The position numbers were made by a program, and so were the translations under genes. DNA of 58,402 nucleotides, taken from an uncultured Prevotella sp. (GTDB lineage Bacteria > Bacteroidota > Bacteroidia > Bacteroidales > Bacteroidaceae). Under the pieces are notes generated by a model. The model was not told the origin of the DNA and did not search any database. It worked only from the letters and a program-made list of their open reading frames with translations. Of this stretch, positions 50,624-58,402 are shown piece by piece (the stretch's first letter is position 1; each line of letters starts with the position of its first letter). The stretch is from assembly GCA_900772835.1 (NCBI GenBank), contig CAAGSA010000024.1, positions 1 to 58,402 on the forward strand, given 5' to 3'.

Positions 50624-50693
50624 TTTCCTGCATTGCAAGTCTTTCCTGCATTGCAAGTCTTTCCTGTATCTGAAGCCTTTCTATATTGCAGCC
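50624..50693. repeat. Degenerate 18-bp tandem repeats at the PAP2 gene end
   Basis: Two identical units TTTCCTGCATTGCAAGTC (50624-50641, 50642-50659) are followed by a diverged unit TTTCCTGTATCTGAAGCC (50660-50677) and a partial one (50678-50693). The last overlaps the PAP2 stop codon at 50681-50683. With four units, the array resembles a small minisatellite. Confidence 0.8.
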
Positions 50694-51343
50694 TTCCTAT
50701 ATTCGATGCAGCTGATGTCTACAATCTTCGTGCTGTTGTTGTGCTTCGGTTTCTTTGCCTTTTCGATGGCGGCAATCGCTCTCCTTGAGAGCAGGAACAT
50801 CGCATAGCCCGTTGCCACTCCGATGAGGGCACCGCAGAGCACGTCGCCCAAGAAGTGAACGCCCATATATATGCGCGAGAAGCTTACGAGCGCGGCAAGT
50901 AGCACCAGTGCCAGCGCCACTCCCCATCGCCTGATGAAGAGCGAGGCCAGGGTTATGGCACCGAAGGCGTTTGCCGCATGGCTGGAGCAGAAACCGTACT
51001 GTCCGCCACGGTAGTCGCCCACAAAATGCAGTAGATGTATTATGCCTGGCGTGTGCGACGGGCGCAGACGGGCAAACATTGGTTTCATCAGCGTGGATGT
51101 GGTCTGGTCGCAAATCGTGATGGTGAGGGCTGTGGCCACCACTATCACGGCAACAATCCATTTTCCCTCCCACCTGTATTTGCGGAAGAGATAGGCGAGG
51201 AAGCCTATTGCCACGGGAATCCATAGCAGGCGCGACGAAAGTACAGACCACAAACCGTCGGAAAATGCTCCGCCGTCATAGTTCAGCACCAGTGTCAGCT
51301 CTTTGTCCAATGCTATCAGCGTATCGATGAATGATTGTTTCAT
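50681..51343 (-). CDS. PAP2 superfamily phosphatase
   Basis: This inner-membrane lipid phosphatase (undecaprenyl-pyrophosphate or lipid A/phosphatidate type) has 220 aa and about five membrane segments. The three PAP2 motifs are visible: KPMFARLRP near residue 87, the CSSHAANAFG stretch near 119 with the conserved Ser-His, and SRIYMGVHFLGDVLCG near 155. The C-terminus is basic and cytosolic (KAKKPKHNN). Its last residues are encoded by a degenerate tandem repeat. The role is probably recycling of the C55 lipid carrier. Confidence 0.88.
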   Translation of the reverse strand: MKQSFIDTLIALDKELTLVLNYDGGAFSDGLWSVLSSRLLWIPVAIGFLAYLFRKYRWEGKWIVAVIVVATALTITICDQTTSTLMKPMFARLRPSHTPGIIHLLHFVGDYRGGQYGFCSSHAANAFGAITLASLFIRRWGVALALVLLAALVSFSRIYMGVHFLGDVLCGALIGVATGYAMFLLSRRAIAAIEKAKKPKHNNSTKIVDISCIEYRKAAI

Positions 51344-51624
51344 ATTTGGGTTTGAAATAATTCGTTGTTTGTATCAGCGCGGCAAAGATAAACATTTTTG
51401 AGGAAATAGTGAACACTTTATGCTAAATTTGGGATATTATTAGTATAAAAAAGTTTAATGTCCAGCCGGGAGTGCGTGTTTGGGCGTATTCTGGGCGTTC
51501 GGGGTGCGTATTCGGGGTGTTTGGGGGGCATATTCCGGCAACCATATATAATGAATGTTGAAAGAGGTGAAAAAAGTCTTTATCATTTGTAGGAATGCGC
51601 ATAAACCATTATTTTTGTCGTGTT
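51344..51624. other. Intergenic region with G-rich repeated segment
   Basis: About 280 bp between divergent genes. Around 51468-51540 short G-rich words (GGGCGTATTC, GGGCGTTCGG, GGTGCGTATTCGGGGTG) recur, giving a loose repeat. TATCATTTG near 51573 resembles a -7 element with one extra base. No gene was seen. Confidence 0.45.
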
Positions 51625-52386
51625 ATGAAGAAGCTATATATCACACAGGTGTTGATGATGCTGCTCGTGCCGCGCGTTGCCATGGCACAGGTGGTGGAGG
51701 ATGTTCCGGGCAGTAGGCTGGATAAGCTGCAGCCCGCAACAGTGGATACGCTCGCTGCCATATCGACGGGCGATGCCGGATACAACCGGCAGGACAGGTA
51801 TGCGCTGCAGCCGTATTCGCGCCGTTCTTATTTCGGGTGTGCTGCCGCTGCCGGCGACTCTCTGCATCTGCCGCTGATGAACACGATGGGGCAGGTGCCG
51901 CTGATGAGTTGTCCTTATTATTCGTGGTGGGGTATGGACTCGTGGCGGCTGCACCGCGGACTGAACATGAATCTCGGGGCATCGGTGTTTGCCGCCTTCG
52001 GCAAGGGGGCGCCCAGTGGTGCCGGCTTCGGGCAGAACCTGTCGATGATGTATGCCATGCCGCTGACCGACAAACTTTCTGTTGCCGTCGGCGGATGGGT
52101 GAACAATGTGTATTGGGCCCACGACCGTTATACGGATGCCGGTCTCAGCGCGGTGCTTGGCTATCGGTTCGACGACCGCTGGGAGGCGTATGTGTATGGG
52201 CAGAAGTCGCTTGTCAACAAGCCTGTGGCTTATCCTTTCAGCACGATGCACGACCTGGGCGACCGCATCGGTGCTGCCGTGAAATATAATTTCAGTCCCA
52301 GCTTCAGTGTGCAGGTGTCAGTCGAGGCAGTGCAGACTCCAGCCTATGCTCCTGTGCGTGTAAGGAGGGATGAACATAAAAAATAG
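51625..52386 (+). CDS. Exported beta-barrel-like protein of unknown function
   Basis: The protein has 253 aa from the ATG at 51625 (MKKLYITQVLMMLLVPRVAMA, a signal peptide). After a linker (residues 22-75) the rest is rich in aromatic residues and alternating hydrophobic strands (LSVAVGGWVNNVYWAHDRYT, RWEAYVYGQKSLVNK, VKYNFSPSFSVQVSVEAV), consistent with an eight- to ten-strand outer-membrane barrel. The C-terminus is charged (VRVRRDEHKK), which is unusual for a barrel that should end in an aromatic residue. I do not recognise the family. It is a single gene that ends at a strong hairpin. Confidence 0.72.
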   Translation: MKKLYITQVLMMLLVPRVAMAQVVEDVPGSRLDKLQPATVDTLAAISTGDAGYNRQDRYALQPYSRRSYFGCAAAAGDSLHLPLMNTMGQVPLMSCPYYSWWGMDSWRLHRGLNMNLGASVFAAFGKGAPSGAGFGQNLSMMYAMPLTDKLSVAVGGWVNNVYWAHDRYTDAGLSAVLGYRFDDRWEAYVYGQKSLVNKPVAYPFSTMHDLGDRIGAAVKYNFSPSFSVQVSVEAVQTPAYAPVRVRRDEHKK

Positions 52387-52435
52387 AGTCTTCCGGAATA
52401 CAGAGTACATTGTCATGTGATATTCCGGAAGACTC
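52386..52435. terminator. Bidirectional terminator
   Basis: GAGTCTTCCGGAATA (52386-52400) pairs perfectly with TATTCCGGAAGACTC (52421-52435). It begins at the last base of the preceding stop codon and lies before the convergent serine hydrolase gene. Confidence 0.75.
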
Positions 52436-52457
52436 ATAATCTGTTTCAAGTGTTTTT

Positions 52458-53765
52458 TTATAGAAACAGGTTTCGCTTGGGCATTACCGCCCCGTATTTT
52501 TGGCGCAGCTTTTCGAACAGTGCCATGGTGTCTTTCGAGAAACCGTGTCCTTTCCATGTGCTGGTGTTCGTTATCAGCACCCAGCATTCTCCGTCGGGAT
52601 AGCGCAGCACTATGGCACTCGTGCCCGACAGCGAGCCTGTACGCACCCATGGTCTGCCCTTGGGCGTATAGTTCCAGCCGATGGAGAAATCGCTGTCAGG
52701 CATTTCGCGCGTCATGAATTCTATCGATTTCTTGCTCAGTATGTCGGGTATGCCCGGCAGCAGGTCGATTGCCGCCACCATGCGGCATAGCTCTGCCGCC
52801 GAACTGCACCATGCCCCTGCGCCGCCGAGCCGTGGTATGTCGTTCTCGCCGTAGCATTTCTCCACCATCCGTCCGCTGTTGTTGTATTCGTATACGGGTT
52901 CCGAGCCTTTGTGCATATAGTATTTCACTTCGTTCGGCCGCCTGTCTTTCAGATAGTTGCCGGCGATGTGGAAATCGTACACTCCGGCAGGCTCGAATAT
53001 CACCTTGCGCATGAATTCCTCGTATGGCGTCTTCGTCTTCTTCTCGATAATCATCGACAGCAGCGTGTAGCCCACGTTCGAATACCGTTTGCCCGAGCCC
53101 GGCGTGTAGCCCAGCTGCCGCTTCAGCAGTATGCGCATCAGCGTTTTGTTGTCGGGTGGGGCAGAGAGTCGGTTCTGCATCATTATGTAGCGTGTGGAGA
53201 ACATCGGGTCGCCGTAGCCGTTGGTGAATCCTGCCTTGTGGCGCAGCAGCTGTTCCACGGTGATGTCGAAATGGCGTTTGTCCCTGATGGCATTGGTGAA
53301 TGTGGTGTCGTTCAGGATGCCGTTGCTGCCGAACACCTTGTCGGAGAGGTGTACCACGCCGAGGTCTACGAGCTTCATCACTCCCACGGCGGTGAGCAGC
53401 TTCGACACCGATGCTATGCGCATGATGTGCGACGGCTGCATCTCCGTTCCGCTTTCCATGTCAGCCCATCCGAATCCCTTGGTGTAGAGCAGCGAGTCGT
53501 TGCGCGATATGGCAATCTGTGCTCCGTTCAGTTCCCAGCGTTCGAAGTAGCGGCGCAGCGTCTTCTCCATCTCTTCCAGTTGCGGAGCGTCCGACATGGC
53601 GTTTGTCAGTGTGTCGTTCAGCCGTGTGCGGCTGTCTGCAGCCGCTGTGTCTTTGGTTGTTGCGTCCCGGTTGCACGATATGCACTGTCTTGTTGCCGTC
53701 GCCACGATGAGTGCGAACACGAGCAGTATGCAGGCTATTTTCTTCTTCTTGTATTTTCTTGCCAT
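52458..53765 (-). CDS. Serine hydrolase, beta-lactamase class C / DD-peptidase fold
   Basis: This exported or membrane-anchored penicillin-binding-type hydrolase has 435 aa. A basic N-terminus (MARKYKKKKI) precedes a hydrophobic segment. There is a C-x-x-C near residue 30, which might be lipidated. The catalytic S-x-x-K is SVSK (Ser119, Lys122) and Y-x-N is YSN (about 237). The third motif is RTG instead of the usual KTG or HTG (in RTGSLSGT), a variant seen in esterase/DD-peptidase relatives. It may trim cell wall peptides or act as an esterase. It follows uvrD by 70 bp. Confidence 0.87.
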   Translation of the reverse strand: MARKYKKKKIACILLVFALIVATATRQCISCNRDATTKDTAAADSRTRLNDTLTNAMSDAPQLEEMEKTLRRYFERWELNGAQIAISRNDSLLYTKGFGWADMESGTEMQPSHIMRIASVSKLLTAVGVMKLVDLGVVHLSDKVFGSNGILNDTTFTNAIRDKRHFDITVEQLLRHKAGFTNGYGDPMFSTRYIMMQNRLSAPPDNKTLMRILLKRQLGYTPGSGKRYSNVGYTLLSMIIEKKTKTPYEEFMRKVIFEPAGVYDFHIAGNYLKDRRPNEVKYYMHKGSEPVYEYNNSGRMVEKCYGENDIPRLGGAGAWCSSAAELCRMVAAIDLLPGIPDILSKKSIEFMTREMPDSDFSIGWNYTPKGRPWVRTGSLSGTSAIVLRYPDGECWVLITNTSTWKGHGFSKDTMALFEKLRQKYGAVMPKRNLFL

Positions 53766-53835
53766 TGAAAAGTCTTTTTCCGTGTTTATAGCATAAGACT
53801 TTAGGAGAGTCTTTCCGTTCTTCTTCTTGTTATTC

Positions 53836-56271
53836 TTATTTTATGAGTTTAAGGCGTGCGAATTTCATCAGTAGCTGTTTGGTGCCGATGTTGTTGAATG
53901 CCACCGTTGCCTTGCAGTTCTCGCCGCTGCCTTCGATGGCGAGCACCTGTCCAATCCCGAAGCGCGTGTGTTCGACGGTCGAGCCGGCGCTGATGGTGCA
54001 GCCGTCTACGGTCACGCTTCCTGCATTTGCGCCGCTGCCGCTTTTGGGATTATGGCTTGCGGCATTGGCTGCTGTGCCTGTCCTGCGGCTGTTTATGCCG
54101 AGCACCTGCTTGTAGTCGCCTTTCCTGAAGTGGTAGGTGTCGTCGATGTGTCTTGCCTCCCTTGGCTTGGGGTCGGCGCGGAACTGCGTTGCCACGGGAT
54201 TGGAGTTCTGGTAGCGTTGCGCATAGCTGTTGAATCCGCCGTATGTGCCACCGCGTCCGCCCGGCTGCGAAGGTTGGTCGGCGAGATTGCTCACTTCGAG
54301 CAGCCTCGGGTCAATGTCCTTTATGAATCGGCTTGGCGTGTCGAACTCCATCTTTCCGAACCGGTATCTGTTTCTTGCGCACGTCAGCTCGCAGTGCCTT
54401 TCGGCTCTCGTTATCGCCACATACAGCAGTCGGCGTTCCTCTTCGAGTTCCCGTTGCGAGCCGCACGACATCGGGCTGGGGAAGATGTTCTCCTCCAGTC
54501 CCACGATGAACACGTAGGGGAATTCCAGTCCCTTTGCACTGTGTATCGTCATCAGGTTCACCTTCTTCGTGTCTTCGTCCTGGTTGCTTTCGAGGTCGGT
54601 CAGCAGCGACACCTCTTGCAGGAAATCCGTGAGCAGTATGTTTGCCGACATTGCTGCATCCTCGCGCCGTCCCTCCACGAAATCCTGCATTCCGTTAAGA
54701 AACTCTTCGAGGTTTTCCTGCCTCGCCACGCTTTCCGGCTCCTTGTCGGCATAAAGGTCGGCTGCTATTCCGCTTTGCTTTATTATGTCGTAGCCCAGCG
54801 TGTAGGCATCGTCGGTGTGGATTCTGCCGATAAACTCCTCTATGAGTAGGCGGAAGGAGTCGAGCTTTGCCATTGTGCCCTTGTTCACTCCCAGTCCGTA
54901 GCGCTCCGGTGCCGACAACACGTTCCACAGGCTGATGCCTTTTTCCGTTGCCGTGCCCACTATCTTGTTCAGCGTCGTTGCGCCGATGCCCCTTGTCGGA
55001 TAGTTTATCACTCTTTTTAGCGCCTCCTCGTCATCGGGGTTCGCCACCAGGCGGAAGTAGGCTATCACGTCCTTTATCTCCTTGCGCTGGTAGAAGCTCA
55101 GTCCGCCGTAAATCCTGTATGGCATGTTCGCCTTGCGCAGTGCTTCCTCGAATGTTCGGCTCTGTGCGTTGGTGCGGTATAGAATGGCAAAGTCGCTGTA
55201 TTCGGCGTTGCCTTCGCGCATCATTCTTTTTATGTCCTTGCACACGATGACCGCCTCTTCCTTGTCGCTGTATGCCATCTTCAGCTTTATCTTCTCGCCC
55301 TCGCTGTTTCGGCTGAACACGTCTTTGCGTATCTGCCGCTGGTTGTGGCGTATCAGACTGTTTGCCGCCTCCACTATGCGCTGCGTGCTGCGGTAGTTCT
55401 GCTCGAGCTTGAACACGCGGCTGCCCTCGAACACCTGTTCGAAGCTGAGCATATTGTCGATGTTCGCGCCCCGGAAGGCGTAGATGCTCTGTGCGTCGTC
55501 GCCCACGGCGCATACGCGCCTGTGTACGGTGGCAAGCTGGCTTACTATCTTCTGCTGCACGGCGTTCGTGTCCTGATACTCGTCCACGAGGATATACTCA
55601 AAGTTTGCCGCGTATTTCTGCAGCGCCTCGGGACGGTCGCGGAAGAGCACGTAGGTGTTCACGAGCAGGTCGTCGAAGTCCATGGCGTTGGCGCGTTTGC
55701 AGCGTTCGCAGTAGGCTGAGTATATTTTGCCCATGTCGGGCATGTGTGTCTCGTAGTCGCGTGTCTGCAGTGCGCGGTCGTTGTTGTAGTCGTCGGGCAG
55801 TATGATATGGTTTTTCGCCATACTTATTCTCGAACTCACGGCGGATGGCTTGTACACCTTGTCGTTCAGTCCCATTTCCTTTATTATAGCCTTGATGAGG
55901 CTTTTCGAGTCGCTGTCGTCGTAGATGGTGAAGTTTGGGTCGTAGCCCAGATTCTTCGCCTCGGCGCGCAGCATTCTCGAGAATATGCTGTGGAAGGTGC
56001 CCATATATATGTGTCTTGCCTGGTTTCCGCCCACGATGGAGTTTATCCTTTCTTTCATTTCGTTTGCTGCCTTGTTCGTGAAGGTGAGCGCAAGTATGTT
56101 CCATGGCTTCACCCCCGTCTTCAGCAGGTATGCCACCTTGTATGTGAGCACGCGCGTCTTGCCGGAGCCTGCTCCGGCGATTACGAGCGACGGCCCGTCG
56201 CAGTATTCCACTGCGGCGCGCTGGCTGTCGTTCAGCCCGTCGAGGAATCCGGCAATGTTGTTGTCTTCCAT
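53836..56271 (-). CDS. ATP-dependent helicase UvrD/PcrA
   Basis: This 3'-5' superfamily 1A helicase for repair and replication restart has 811 aa. Motifs seen: Q-motif LNDSQRAAV, Walker A AGAGSGKT (32-39), Walker B LVDEYQDTNAVQ, motif III VGDDAQSIYAFRGA, motif IV LEQNYRSTQRIV, motif V TIHSAKGLEFPYVF, and motif VI LYVAITRAE. The C-terminus carries a beta-rich region (VEHTRFGIGQVLAIEG) typical of UvrD/PcrA partners for RNA polymerase contact. The Bacteroidetes form has a disordered linker (about 690-750). It lies 18 bp after mtgA. Confidence 0.95.
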   Translation of the reverse strand: MEDNNIAGFLDGLNDSQRAAVEYCDGPSLVIAGAGSGKTRVLTYKVAYLLKTGVKPWNILALTFTNKAANEMKERINSIVGGNQARHIYMGTFHSIFSRMLRAEAKNLGYDPNFTIYDDSDSKSLIKAIIKEMGLNDKVYKPSAVSSRISMAKNHIILPDDYNNDRALQTRDYETHMPDMGKIYSAYCERCKRANAMDFDDLLVNTYVLFRDRPEALQKYAANFEYILVDEYQDTNAVQQKIVSQLATVHRRVCAVGDDAQSIYAFRGANIDNMLSFEQVFEGSRVFKLEQNYRSTQRIVEAANSLIRHNQRQIRKDVFSRNSEGEKIKLKMAYSDKEEAVIVCKDIKRMMREGNAEYSDFAILYRTNAQSRTFEEALRKANMPYRIYGGLSFYQRKEIKDVIAYFRLVANPDDEEALKRVINYPTRGIGATTLNKIVGTATEKGISLWNVLSAPERYGLGVNKGTMAKLDSFRLLIEEFIGRIHTDDAYTLGYDIIKQSGIAADLYADKEPESVARQENLEEFLNGMQDFVEGRREDAAMSANILLTDFLQEVSLLTDLESNQDEDTKKVNLMTIHSAKGLEFPYVFIVGLEENIFPSPMSCGSQRELEEERRLLYVAITRAERHCELTCARNRYRFGKMEFDTPSRFIKDIDPRLLEVSNLADQPSQPGGRGGTYGGFNSYAQRYQNSNPVATQFRADPKPREARHIDDTYHFRKGDYKQVLGINSRRTGTAANAASHNPKSGSGANAGSVTVDGCTISAGSTVEHTRFGIGQVLAIEGSGENCKATVAFNNIGTKQLLMKFARLKLIK

Positions 56272-56289
56272 GTCTTTGCTTTTCTTGTC

Positions 56290-57036
56290 TTATTTCTTGT
56301 AGTTTCTGTACACTCCGCCCGACGAAGTCTTCGGGTTGATGTCCTCGCCCTCTCTCGGGAACGACGGTATGAACCGCATCTGCCGCTCTATCTGCGAGCG
56401 CCGCTTGAGCATGTATGCGTCAGGGTCTTTCGAACTGAATCTGAGTGGGTTGGGCAGTGTGGCTGCTATCAGCGCACAGTTGCTGCGCGACAGGTCGGCT
56501 GCCGTCTTGCCGAAGTTGTCGGTCGCCACGGCGTCCACTCCGTATATGCCGTCGCCCATTTCGATGGAGTTGAGATACACCTCCATGATGCGCTGCTTGC
56601 TCCACATGAATTCGATGAGCACCGTGAAGTACGCCTCGAAGCCCTTGCGCACCCATGAGCGCCCCGGCCACAGGAACACGTTCTTCGCCGTCTGCTGCGT
56701 GATGGTGCTTGCGCCGTGCTTCTTTTTGCCCTGCAGGTTGTTCAGAGCCGCCTTCTCTATTGCCTGGTAGTCGAATCCGTGGTGCAGCAGGAAGCGCTGG
56801 TCTTCGCTTGCCATCACCGCCACGGGCATGTGGGGCGACATCTCTTCTATCGGAACCCAGTGGTGGTGCATCTTCGGCGACCTTCCGTCTGCCATCTGCT
56901 GGAAGCAGCGTATGAACATCAGCGGCGTGTAGTATACGGGGATGAACCTCAGGGCAACAACAGAAAGGATGGTGGAACCGAAAAAGGCTACCACCATCCA
57001 TCTTATCACTTTGCCTATAATGCCAAGTCTTGTCAT
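56290..57036 (-). CDS. mtgA: Monofunctional biosynthetic peptidoglycan transglycosylase (MtgA)
   Basis: MtgA polymerises lipid II into glycan chains at the inner membrane. It has 248 aa. One N-terminal membrane segment (about 12-30) is followed by the GT51 domain. The catalytic Glu78 is in ASEDQRFLLHHGFD, and GASTITQQTAKNVFLWPGR and KQRIMEVYLNSIEMGDGIYG are GT51 signatures. There is no transpeptidase domain. It follows the OmpA-lipoprotein gene by 21 bp and precedes uvrD, so the unit is OmpA-like, mtgA, uvrD, possibly the serine hydrolase. Three envelope or wall proteins share this transcript. Confidence 0.94.
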   Translation of the reverse strand: MTRLGIIGKVIRWMVVAFFGSTILSVVALRFIPVYYTPLMFIRCFQQMADGRSPKMHHHWVPIEEMSPHMPVAVMASEDQRFLLHHGFDYQAIEKAALNNLQGKKKHGASTITQQTAKNVFLWPGRSWVRKGFEAYFTVLIEFMWSKQRIMEVYLNSIEMGDGIYGVDAVATDNFGKTAADLSRSNCALIAATLPNPLRFSSKDPDAYMLKRRSQIERQMRFIPSFPREGEDINPKTSSGGVYRNYKK

Positions 57037-57057
57037 ATTGCCATATAGAGTGTAGCG

Positions 57058-57759
57058 TTAGTTCAGCGTGCCCTGCTGTGCCTGCTTCACCATGTCCTCG
57101 CTGGCATACATGTATATCTCCACGCGGCGGTTCTGCTGCATGCCTTCCTTTGTGGCGTTTGAAGCCACCGGCTCCGATTCGCCCTTGCCTGCCACGTTCT
57201 TGAACTGGTTCGGCGTAACGCCGTTTGCCATAAGATAGCTTACTACCGACTGTGCTCTCTGCTGCGAGAGCGTCAGGTTCTTCTGCACGCTCTGCTCTGC
57301 TGTGGAGTTCTTCCATCCCTGGTTATCGGTATGTCCGTAAACGTCGATGGCGCAGGTGGAGTATTTCTTCATCAGCTGTGCCAGATTGTTCAGGTTCGTC
57401 TTGCTTGCATTGCTCAGCTCTGAAGAGCTTGTCTGATAGAGCAGGCCCGAGTCGAAGGTTATCTTCACTGCCTTCAGTCCGTTTCCGTCGGTAATTTCCT
57501 CCACTTTGGCTTTGTCCAACTCAGCTTGAGCCTCAGCCTTCACCTTGTCCATATGCTTTCCGATGAGTGCTCCGGCACCTGTACCCACAGCGGCTCCGAG
57601 TGCAGCTCCCACGGCAGTGTTGCCGGCGAGCTTTCCTACGATTGCTCCTACCACGGCACCGCCTCCGGCACCAATCAGTGCTCCGTTTCCTGTATTGTTT
57701 CCACAGCTAACCACAGCAGCGGCGCACATGCCCAGTGTGGCTATTTTAATCTTGTTCAT
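57058..57759 (-). CDS. OmpA-family lipoprotein with glycine-zipper domain
   Basis: The protein has 233 aa. A lipobox (VVSCG, Cys19) ends the signal peptide. Residues 24-70 form a glycine-zipper hydrophobic region (GALIGAGGGAVVGAIVGKL ... GTGAGALIG), which resembles YMGG/OmpA-linked domains. The C-terminal OmpA domain (about 100-220) binds peptidoglycan: the core VYGHTDNQG and the NLTLSQQRAQSV and NRRVEIYM segments are present. It probably tethers the outer membrane to the cell wall. It has a consensus promoter and heads the mtgA-uvrD transcript. Confidence 0.92.
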   Translation of the reverse strand: MNKIKIATLGMCAAAVVSCGNNTGNGALIGAGGGAVVGAIVGKLAGNTAVGAALGAAVGTGAGALIGKHMDKVKAEAQAELDKAKVEEITDGNGLKAVKITFDSGLLYQTSSSELSNASKTNLNNLAQLMKKYSTCAIDVYGHTDNQGWKNSTAEQSVQKNLTLSQQRAQSVVSYLMANGVTPNQFKNVAGKGESEPVASNATKEGMQQNRRVEIYMYASEDMVKQAQQGTLN

Positions 57760-58079
57760 ATTCGTAGATATTTTTAGTTGTTATAAATTTGATGTACTTG
57801 CTTGCATATTTCTGCAAAGATACTCCTTTTATTATACATCTTCAAAATCTTTTATTGAAAAAATATTAAATGCCTCTTCTTTGACATCCCTCCTCGCGTA
57901 CATTTATTATATATATTCAGGTCCGGAATGTCTTGGGCATGCTGTCGGTAGTAAACGACTGTACTGAAAGGTTGGTTCAGCTTACATAGGCTCTTATTGT
58001 CGCAAATATTTTTTTTTGATGTACGGCGATGGAAACGGCAAGAGATGTTTTTTACATATCTTCACATATAGGTTGGGAG
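57760..58079. other. Intergenic region upstream of the OmpA-family gene
   Basis: About 320 bp holding the OmpA-gene promoter (57815-57846), then an AT-rich stretch up to repeat copy B. No gene was seen. Confidence 0.5.
57815..57846 (-). promoter_or_regulatory. Promoter of the OmpA-mtgA-uvrD unit
   Basis: On the minus strand TTTG (57846-57843), a 20-bp spacer and TATCTTTG (57822-57815) match the Bacteroidetes consensus exactly, about 55 bp before the OmpA-gene start. Confidence 0.85.
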
Positions 58080-58402
58080 AATTTAACACAAGTAATTCAA
58101 AATTGTTTACATTATTATTTACTGTTATCGTCTGTTCCATACGGTTGACTGCTTTGGAGTCAGTCTTCCCTACGTGCGATTTTGTCGGGTGTAACGTTTC
58201 CGTTGTCAAAAACACCCGAAAAAAGCCTTGAAAACGACACCTGTCCGATGTTTTTCATCACAAACTCTTCGATCGTTCATATTGAACGGTTAAAGCGTTT
58301 GATATGAATGACCGGTATTTTCGGGGCTTGTCAAAACGTTGCTGAACACAACTGTTTGAAAAACAGTGTGTTGTGCGAGTTGCTGAAAATTCCGATTTTT
58401 GC
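58080..58402 (+). repeat. Dispersed intergenic element, copy B (cut by the window end)
   Basis: This is the third copy of the element at 20361-20774 and 35974-36384. It begins AATTTAACAC (58080-58089), the same left end as copy C, and continues with AAAATTGTTTAC, CATACGGTTG, the 27-base block identical to copy C (58245-58271) and the 45-nt hairpin (58270-58314). In that hairpin CGATCGTTC pairs with GAATGACCG. ATTCCGATTTTTGC at the window edge matches the later part of the other copies. By length of the others its right end should be near 58490, outside the window. Confidence 0.75.

Noticed and set aside
50624..50693. CRISPR array from 18-bp repeats
   Set aside because: The units abut without spacers, diverge quickly and there are no cas genes.

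Overview
The window is chromosomal DNA from a member of the Bacteroidota, most likely a Prevotella/Segatella-type Bacteroidales. The main evidence is the promoters. Many genes are preceded by the Bacteroidetes signature TTTG-N19-22-TAnnTTTG rather than a -35/-10 pair, for example before tRNA-Cys, the tRNA-Thr/Gly pair, ligA, fabD, the OmpA gene, the GH13 gene and the DUF4348 lipoprotein. The gene content agrees: type IX secretion-style C-terminal tails, a BtuB-like TonB receptor with a Bacteroidetes-type N-terminus, a 29-residue COX24/mS38-like basic protein beside HU and RNase G, and GIN-domain and C1B secreted proteins. The genus is inferred, not proven.

Layout. 1-760: the tail of an IS30-family transposase, tRNA-Cys (+), and tRNA-Gly and tRNA-Thr (-). 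761-8.9 kb (-): uvrA; slyD-aroC with a strong terminator; a sugar operon of glucose/galactose transporter, ROK glucokinase and cutC. 9.3-13.5 kb (+): a small secreted protein, a secreted S8 protease with a sorting tail, a possible small RNA, and an M48 lipoprotein protease. 13.5-19.4 kb (-): a four-gene run recJ, recQ, acyl-ACP thioesterase, nucleobase permease. 19.7-23.8 kb (+): a YiiX-like hydrolase, repeat copy A, a DUF4348 lipoprotein, murB and an MBL hydrolase. 23.9-29.7 kb (-): TrmH-like methylase and ligA; a secreted C1B peptidase and aminopeptidase P. 30-35.6 kb: a patatin, then an ECF sigma operon (sigma factor, membrane-anchored partner, two exported proteins) divergent from a BtuB-like receptor. 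35.6-36.6 kb: non-coding, with repeat copy C. 36.6-38.8 kb (-): rng, the COX24-like small gene and HU. 39-44.1 kb (+): secreted endonuclease I, RNase P RNA, YihY/BrkB, DUF1232, HIT, trmD, DUF805. 44.2-46.4 kb (-): pheS and a GIN-domain protein. 46.6-48.8 kb (+): GH13 amylase-like enzyme and an AlaX-like editing protein. 49-57.8 kb: fabD, an FMN reductase, a PAP2 phosphatase, an exported protein (+), a serine hydrolase, uvrD/pcrA, mtgA and an OmpA lipoprotein. 57.8-58.4 kb: non-coding, with repeat copy B running off the end.

Most genes are housekeeping: DNA repair, cell wall, tRNA modification and charging, lipid synthesis, envelope. The least explained signal is a dispersed non-coding element of about 411-414 bp present three times (20361-20774 +, 35974-36384 -, 58080-end +). 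The two complete copies have matching terminal inverted repeats. All three carry an internal hairpin of exactly 45 nt whose stem is kept despite base changes. It has no credible ORF and looks like a MITE-like or structured-RNA element. Secondary points of interest are the compact ECF sigma operon, a possible small RNA at 12.24-12.38 kb, and two tandem duplications sitting on the ends of genes.
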